A DNA stretch of 64,000 nucleotides from Rhizopus arrhizus (lineage: Eukaryota; Mucoromycota; Mucoromycetes; Mucorales; Rhizopodaceae): positions 467,501-531,500 of the forward strand of contig JAKZZE010000030.1 in the NCBI GenBank assembly GCA_024220505.1, written 5' to 3'. Both the position numbers and the translations under genes were made by a program. Under the pieces are notes generated by a model, which saw only the letters and a program-made list of their open reading frames with translations, was not told the DNA's origin and did not search any database. Shown here piece by piece: positions 58,918 through 64,000 of the stretch (position 1 is its first letter; each line of letters begins with the position of its first letter).

Positions 58918-59009
58918 AAATTTTTCGTCAGCAAAGCAGAGCTCTAAGCTTAATTCCCGGCGAGGCATTGCGAAAAAACCAAAAAACGGACTGATTTTGT
59001 CCCTTACTG
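58918..59009 (-). repeat. Tc1 right terminal inverted repeat
   Basis: Reverse complement of the left repeat, ending CTTACTG next to TA. Confidence 0.93.
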
Positions 59010-59431
59010 TAGCTTGTATTGTCAATTATGCTATTGGGATGGTTTCAGATAATTCTGGATAAAGACTATTTAAGGAGACGGTACGGATGAATATAATGAC
59101 CTTTAGTTCCGTGATTGGATATCATTGCTAACAATAATATCTCAGTCAGGATAAATGTTTTCATGACTAATGATGATCCGGTAAGTAATCGTCATTCCTT
59201 ATTCAACATGCTCATATTATCAATAAACTATATTACAACCATGTCATCTTATTTGATTATGTGAAGTTAATATGAATAAAGCTTAATATAAAAATCTAGT
59301 CAAAGTATTTTATTGATCTGTGTTGGGAATAATGTTATAAATGATTCCAAGTTATGTCAATATATTATTCAGGATCATATCTGATTCCTTTTACTAAAAT
59401 AAAGTGACTATAATCTTATGTATCCTTAACA

Positions 59432-60660
59432 CTCTCCAATTGATTGACATTCGAGCTTCCTGGTGAGTCCAATGGCCATATGCTATTAATGGAGGTTGAT
59501 TCGGTAGACTGAGGCTGCAGCCCCAGCCCATGTTGCTCGCATCTACAAAAATTGTATGTTGAGGTGTTTGTGGAAGAATACTCTTCCCATTCCATAGTAG
59601 CAAGTTGCGTTGCCACCAACGTAGTTCCTTGATGCATTCCAATGTCAGTTGATGTTTCGTGTCCCAATCTGATGTCGAGTGTACCGTCTGATTCTTCATT
59701 CGTAATAAATGTTGAGTGTAGAGTCGAGCTGGTATTATTGCAAATGTTGCTGATTGAATCCTCATTGTCAAACTGTGTATCGTTCGTGCTGATTGGACTG
59801 GTGTTTTGAGTACTGTTTGAATACTCTTCCGTAAATCGCGAATCTTCTGACCTGGTAACTGAGCTGTCATTGTTGTGGTATTCAAGGAGAAGCCGAGGTG
59901 GTCCAGTTGTTGCGTGGGGATGAGCGTCGATTTCTGTATGTTGATAATCCATCCTAGTGACTGCAGTTTCTGGAGAACGAGTTGTGTTTGTTGTTGAGCT
60001 TGATGGAATGAGTCGGCGATCAAAATACAATCGTCTAGATAGGAGCTGAGACGGATGTTCTGTTGCCGGGCCCATTCGAGAATAGGCTTGGTTATTTTGG
60101 TAACAACCAAGGCACTAAGGATAGTCCAAAGGGTGTTGTTTTGAACTGATACGATGTATTGCCCCAACGGAAGCGAAGGAATCGTCGTGATGATTGATGT
60201 ACCGGGATGTGGAGAAAGGCATCCGATAAATCGATTGATGTCATCCAGTTGTTGGGATTGATGGTGCGGGTTACTTCCTGCAGAGTCTCCATTTTGAAGT
60301 GTGGTGTGGTGATATATGAGTTGAGTTTCTTCAGGTTGAAGACAGGTCGATGCCCGCCGTTCTTCTTGGGAATTACGAATAAGGGGCTGTAAAAACCCGG
60401 TGTTATGTGTTGTTGTTGCTGAGATACCGGTTCGATCGCTCCTTTCTGTAGTAAGGAGAGGATCTCTTGGTGTATTAGTTGTTGTTGTTCGGTGTTGTAC
60501 GGAATCATAGGTTGCGGATGATTGGTGAGAGGTGGAGGAGTGTGAAATTGAATTATAAAGCCTGAGTGAATTGTTTGAAGAAGCCAGTCTGCTATTGAAA
60601 GTGTTGTCCACTGTAAATAAAACTGGCTGAGCCTTCCGCCTACTAGAGGTGATGGTGAAG
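59432..60660 (-). pseudogene. DIRS reverse transcriptase and start of RNase H, frameshifted
   Basis: The RT frame opens before the gag stop and reads FVIPKKNGGHRPVFNLKKLN (about 60390-60330), SIDLSDAFLHIPV (about 60240-60200) and TTPFGL (about 60130). There it shifts by one base into the frame carrying SSYLDDCILIAD (catalytic YLDD-type motif, about 60035-60000), LGWIINIQKS and TIFVDASNMGWG (RNase H Asp, about 59560). Both RT halves are otherwise open, so the damage is a single small indel at about 60115. At 59431 the frame runs into LTR B. Confidence 0.87.
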
Positions 60661-61599
60661 TTATTGTTGTTGTTGTTGTTGTTGACGGAAAGGGTTGGTG
60701 TTATTCCTGTCGTTGTTGGCGTTGTTGAAGTTGGGTCTTGGGTTGTTGAAGTTGGATCTGTTGTTGTTGTGATTGTTGGTGTAACCGCCCTGCTGGGAGG
60801 ACGGACCCGCACGAAAAAACTGTTGGGGCTGAGGAGTGTGGGAAGAATTATTCTGATTGGTGGGAGTGAAGCGAGCTCTTTGTCCAAAACGAGATGCTTT
60901 TTGTACATTTTGCAAGTTTGTCGTTTGTTGTGCCAAGGCTGTTTGGAATTCATCCAAAGGCATAATGTAATTGTTGTTGGAGGACGAGCTATTGGAGGAG
61001 AAACGAGGGTTAATAGCTTGAAACGCGATATTTTTTCTCATTTCCGTCATTTCTGATGTAAGATTTAGAATTAAATCACGACAGTCAGCAAGCATGCGTA
61101 AATAACGTTGGACGTTAGGATTCGAATTATCGGTACTAATTTCCAAGGCTAAAACATCTAATGGTCGAAGTGTTCCCGAAGCAAGATACTGGAGACGTTT
61201 CAAAGATCGATCTTGCTTTGTTTGATTGGGTTTCATGTTACGCGCTGCGAGGGGGATAGTGTCGGGAGGCTGATAATCCATATCTTTTATTCCAGAGTAT
61301 TGCTCAATAATAGCCTTTCGTCTGTCATCCGGCAAGGTGGCAGTGTTGAACAAAGACTGATTGAAGTGCATTACCCCAGACAAAAACTCAGAAGGTTGCC
61401 AAGAGTAATCAGGGCGAATGTCCAAAGAGTGAAGCTGTGATACGAGTTGATCCTCATCCATAGTGATTGATGGTTGTTGTTGTTGGATGGTGGGCTCTGC
61501 TGAAGGTTGAGCATTATTGTTGTTAAGAATATATTGCTCGAGTCGAGCAATTTGGGTCTGTTGATTGGCGAGAAGTTGTTCAATATTTTCGGAACTCAT
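60661..61599 (-). CDS. DIRS gag-like protein
   Basis: Open frame of 312 residues starting MSSENIEQLLANQQTQI. The N-terminal third has a coiled coil, a central helical region (DRSLKRLQYLASGTLRPLDVL, LADCRDLILNLTSEM) matches the gag-like ORF1 of DIRS elements, and the C-terminal about 90 residues are extremely Asn/Gln-rich, ending in a Gln run. No zinc knuckle is present, as is normal for DIRS. It would package element RNA. The end overlaps the reverse transcriptase frame. Confidence 0.8.
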   Translation of the reverse strand: MSSENIEQLLANQQTQIARLEQYILNNNNAQPSAEPTIQQQQPSITMDEDQLVSQLHSLDIRPDYSWQPSEFLSGVMHFNQSLFNTATLPDDRRKAIIEQYSGIKDMDYQPPDTIPLAARNMKPNQTKQDRSLKRLQYLASGTLRPLDVLALEISTDNSNPNVQRYLRMLADCRDLILNLTSEMTEMRKNIAFQAINPRFSSNSSSSNNNYIMPLDEFQTALAQQTTNLQNVQKASRFGQRARFTPTNQNNSSHTPQPQQFFRAGPSSQQGGYTNNHNNNRSNFNNPRPNFNNANNDRNNTNPFRQQQQQQQ

Positions 61600-61624
61600 T
61601 TGTATGGTACTGACCAGCGAAAAA

Positions 61625-61769
61625 GAAGATCAATTATCATATATTATATCAAAAAATTTATTATACTATTTTCGCTGACCAATAAAAAAGAATGATTAAG
61701 CAATCATATGACTTATTTTGTATTCGAGTGTCTCATTCAATTCTAGAAGAATTTCATTCGCCCTTGAAT
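61625..61769 (-). repeat. DIRS inverted terminal repeat (5' side)
   Basis: Read on the minus strand, starts ATTCAAGGGCGAATG at 61769. The outer about 36 bases are specific to this end; the remaining about 109 bases match the 3' repeat. Confidence 0.9.
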
Positions 61770-62755
61770 AGTATGAAGACCTGTTCCTGGTTATGCAAGT
61801 GGACTGTATAATTATTTATTTATTTATTTTTCATTTATGTCTCATTGCATCAGGAGCTATATTAAAACAACTTGTATTGAGTTAAAGGAGTGGAATTAGC
61901 TATGACCGAATAATAGAGAAAAGACTGTAACAAATCTTTGTAAAAGCATTCACTACTCTGATTTCTTATAAATTGAATATGAATCATGTTTAAAGTATGT
62001 TGGGATACGACAGTACCTACTTGGACGATTTATACTATTTACACTTTTTTCCTGAAACATGAAGAAGACCTAAAGCAAATAAAGATTAAATTAGATACTT
62101 TATTGTAATTTAATGAAATAAGTGCCTTAAAAAAGGTGCCATGAAATAGATACAAAAAAAAGAAAAACATAAATAAAAACGGAAAAAGATGGAAAAATAT
62201 TGTAAGCAAATTCAAAGCACAGAAAATAACACTGGCTTCAAAATGCACTGATGAGGTTTTGCCTAAGAAAATAACAACAGCAAAGAAAAAAAAAAAAAAA
62301 AAAAAAAAAAAAGTCAGAAAAAATGAATTTAAAATCCACAGCTAGGGTTTTCGTTTTAAACATCAGTTATTTTTACCTCTTTAGTATGCTTGCCTTTGGC
62401 GTAAAAAAAAACAAATGTTTTTTTTATACAGTGCCCCACAAAGCCCTTCAAGTGTTTTGTTTTTTTTCGTTTTTTGCTTGTGACTAAGTATTGAGTACTA
62501 CAATTGGTAGCATGCTATACCTCATTTGAAAGCTACGGTGACAGTGTCGTGAGTGCTGGATATGAATATGGTAGCCCCAATTCTGATTGGATAACTCAGA
62601 CTGCCCCTACGAAGAACTTTCTGGACAGCAACATTGTCCCTTCTCAGACTACTAGAAATTTCTATCACAAATGATATATAAAGACTTTCTGATTTATTTA
62701 ATAAAGTGGTTCAGAATTTTTGGGTTACTCTCAAAAAGTAAATTCTTCTAGTCTC
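61770..62755. other. Intergenic, no gene recognised
   Basis: AT-rich with a long A tract (62287-62312) and no supportable ORF. Confidence 0.35.
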
Positions 62756-63334
62756 TGTTGTAGAACAGCGTCTGATCATAACGGGCATTGAATAATCACA
62801 ACTAAAAGAAGTATATTAAAATTGATAAAAGATAATAATTTAAATCTTTATCAAATAAAATATATTCTTCTTCTTTTTTATATAAAACTATCACAATTAG
62901 ATTCATTCTATAAAGTAAACATGAACAATAAATAAGTCATGACCTTTACTATTGATCAATTCTGTAAATGAATAATAATGGATCAGGTACCTAGTCAACT
63001 TTGATCTGACTGGAGGCATTTCATATAAATATATCTTTCCTCTCAATGAAGACGGGACAATTCTCCCAGATCAGTTAAAGAACAATAAGATCTATAAAAA
63101 CAACGAATTAAAAATTTTCATAATCGATTCAGTGATCATTCTTCAATCAAACATGTCAATTATTGGATCTACGCTCATAGCCATTCATTTACCCGCCAAC
63201 TGATAGAAAAATATAAATAGTAAACTTTGTAATGATTTCTTTTTAACAATTAAGATTGCCTTAAATAAAGTTCAGTCCCAAAAAGTATTCTTTGGTTTTA
63301 TTGTTATCCTTAATTACTTTACCAGAACATAACA
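62756..63334. mobile_element. LTR C (579 bp), solo or 5' LTR
   Basis: Starts TGTTGTAGAAC, ends CATAACA and is bordered on both sides by GTCTC (62751-62755 and 63335-63339). The flanking repeat is that of a solo LTR with a 5-bp target duplication. Because a gag frame starts 170 bases downstream, it could instead be the 5' LTR of that element with the right-hand GTCTC a coincidence. A TATATAAAA box lies near 62880. Confidence 0.65.
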
Positions 63335-63503
63335 GTCTCTTCTGCCAAATTAGGCGACTTACTTAAGGTTCAAATCACGTCCTCATTTTATGGTGGAGAA
63401 GCTTGCTCTTTTAAACCCCCGGAAGATCTCTAAGTGCTGCTAATAATCCTATCTATCTCTCTAACTGCTACCTATCTAACCGCTACCTGCCTGGAAAGCT
63501 ATT

Positions 63504-64000
63504 ATGTCTACTCCTACTCCTACCGATCAGCTAGCCGACGTCCTGGAACGCATTGTAACCCAAAACCGTTACGCTGCCCTCCAGAATATGCGTCTTATTT
63601 ACAACTACGACCTTTCCATGAATATCGAACACTGGTTGCGCCTTTTTGATGCCAAGGCCGATTGTCTATTTTTAGGTGACCAGATGAAAATGGATCAGCT
63701 CCCATCTTACCTGCCCATCAACATTGCTCAATGGCTCCTCTCAAACGACTCTCTACGAACCTGGAAGGATATGAAGAAGGCTCTTATCGATACCTTCGGT
63801 ATTCCGCAGGCTCACCAAAAACAATTGGACAAGAACAAACTTGAGGGCCTCAACCAAGGTGCCTTACCCTCAAGGCAGTTCAAGGCTTTCTTTGAATCCA
63901 TTCTTCAAGAATTACCGTCACCCGAGTCTACTTTCTCGAAGGAGATCCTTCGTTCTATCTACATGCGTACAATGAATCCTCGCCTCCTCGACAACATTGT
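63504..64000 (+). CDS. Ty3/gypsy-like gag, cut by window end
   Basis: ATG at 63504 (MSTPTPTDQLADVLERIV) opens an uninterrupted frame of 165 codons to the window edge. The sequence shows the retrotransposon gag capsid pattern: NIEHWLRLFDAKAD, INIAQWLLSNDSLRTW, KKALIDTFG, and the QFKAFFESILQELP helix. No stop or frameshift so far, and codon use is GC-richer than its flanks, so this may be a young copy. The rest of the element lies beyond the window. Confidence 0.82.
   Translation, partial: MSTPTPTDQLADVLERIVTQNRYAALQNMRLIYNYDLSMNIEHWLRLFDAKADCLFLGDQMKMDQLPSYLPINIAQWLLSNDSLRTWKDMKKALIDTFGIPQAHQKQLDKNKLEGLNQGALPSRQFKAFFESILQELPSPESTFSKEILRSIYMRTMNPRLLDNI

Larger units (their letters stand above)
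57408..59009 (+). mobile_element. Full-length Tc1-like transposon (1,602 bp)
   Basis: Ends CAGTAAGGGAC... and ...GTCCCTTACTG, each bordered by the TA duplication (57406-57407 and 59010-59011). Terminal inverted repeats of about 92 bases (57408-57500 and 58918-59009) differ at only about five positions, and one open transposase gene lies between them. All parts needed for movement are present, so the element could be active or recently so. Confidence 0.95.
57168..59431. mobile_element. Solo LTR B (about 660 bp) split by a Tc1 transposon
   Basis: Starts TGTTTAGGA (57168) and ends TCCTTAACA (59431), flanked by perfect 5-bp duplications CTCTC (57163-57167 and 59432-59436). Taking out the Tc1 element and one TA leaves about 660 bp without coding sequence. 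Removing LTR B and one CTCTC joins the DIRS RNase H frame exactly (MSINW to REL). Confidence 0.87.
54507..61769 (-). mobile_element. DIRS-type tyrosine-recombinase retroelement, interrupted by nested insertions
   Basis: Read on the minus strand: 5' inverted repeat (61769-61625), gag-like ORF (61599), reverse transcriptase, RNase H, DIRS methyltransferase-like domain, tyrosine recombinase, an internal complementary region (54793-54678) and the 3' inverted repeat (54626-54507). Removing the two nested insertions leaves about 4.26 kb. The internal complementary region pairs with the outer ends of both inverted repeats side by side, which is the diagnostic DIRS-1 architecture used to close a circular DNA intermediate. 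Domain order, terminal structure and lack of target-site duplication all fit. RT carries a frameshift, so this copy cannot move on its own. Confidence 0.93.

Noticed and set aside
58856..59062. 68-residue ORF
   Set aside because: Lies in the right terminal inverted repeat of the Tc1 element.
59416..60075. 219-residue minus-strand ORF
   Set aside because: Out-of-frame shadow of the DIRS reverse transcriptase; Ser/Thr/Asn-rich without domain.

Overview
The window is nuclear DNA from a filamentous fungus of the Mucorales (Mucoromycota). The main evidence is the divergent carRP/carB carotenoid pair: one protein carries both lycopene cyclase and phytoene synthase, and carB is its head-to-head neighbour. 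Short GT-AG introns of about 50-65 bases, strongly AT-rich intergenic DNA and chromodomain, LINE and DIRS-type retroelements fit this. I cannot name the species.

Layout. 1-8 kb is a transposon graveyard: a decayed chromodomain Ty3/gypsy element, a DD34E transposase and a 5'-truncated LINE. 8-9.6 kb holds a two-exon (or more) protein of unknown function that looks like an expanded Mucorales family. 9.6-25.4 kb is mostly low-complexity, gene-poor DNA. It holds a fragmented gene whose protein recalls the N-terminal fold of serine recombinases, one two-exon coiled-coil gene, one small ORF, and several unexplained inverted and tandem repeats. 25.4-31 kb carries a roughly 15-exon class II alpha-mannosidase and a three-exon CoA-binding-domain protein. 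33-38.6 kb is a second repeat island: three LINE 3' ends (one inverted), a DD34E transposon with terminal inverted repeats, a 9-bp minisatellite and an orphan ORF. 38.9-52.5 kb is the ordinary gene-rich part: a Kar9-like spindle-positioning protein, a small hypothetical gene, a complex I ESSS subunit, a hypothetical gene, a C2H2 zinc-finger gene, an ABHD11-like hydrolase, carRP, carB and an Aly/REF mRNA export factor.

54.5-61.8 kb is the most structured region. It is a complete DIRS-type tyrosine-recombinase retroelement with inverted terminal repeats and an internal complementary region. Two LTRs interrupt it, each flanked by a perfect 5-bp target duplication, and one of these LTRs is itself interrupted by a full-length Tc1 transposon. 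The window ends inside the gag gene of a Ty3/gypsy-like element, preceded by a third LTR-like segment.

How the genes relate. carRP and carB share a roughly 450-bp promoter and together make beta-carotene from geranylgeranyl diphosphate; beta-carotene is also the precursor of trisporic acid sex pheromones in this group. The other host genes are unrelated housekeeping functions. Exon boundaries were read by eye from GT/AG signals and frame continuity. Those giving exact in-frame totals (carRP, carB, Aly/REF, ABHD11, ESSS) are well supported; the rest are approximate.
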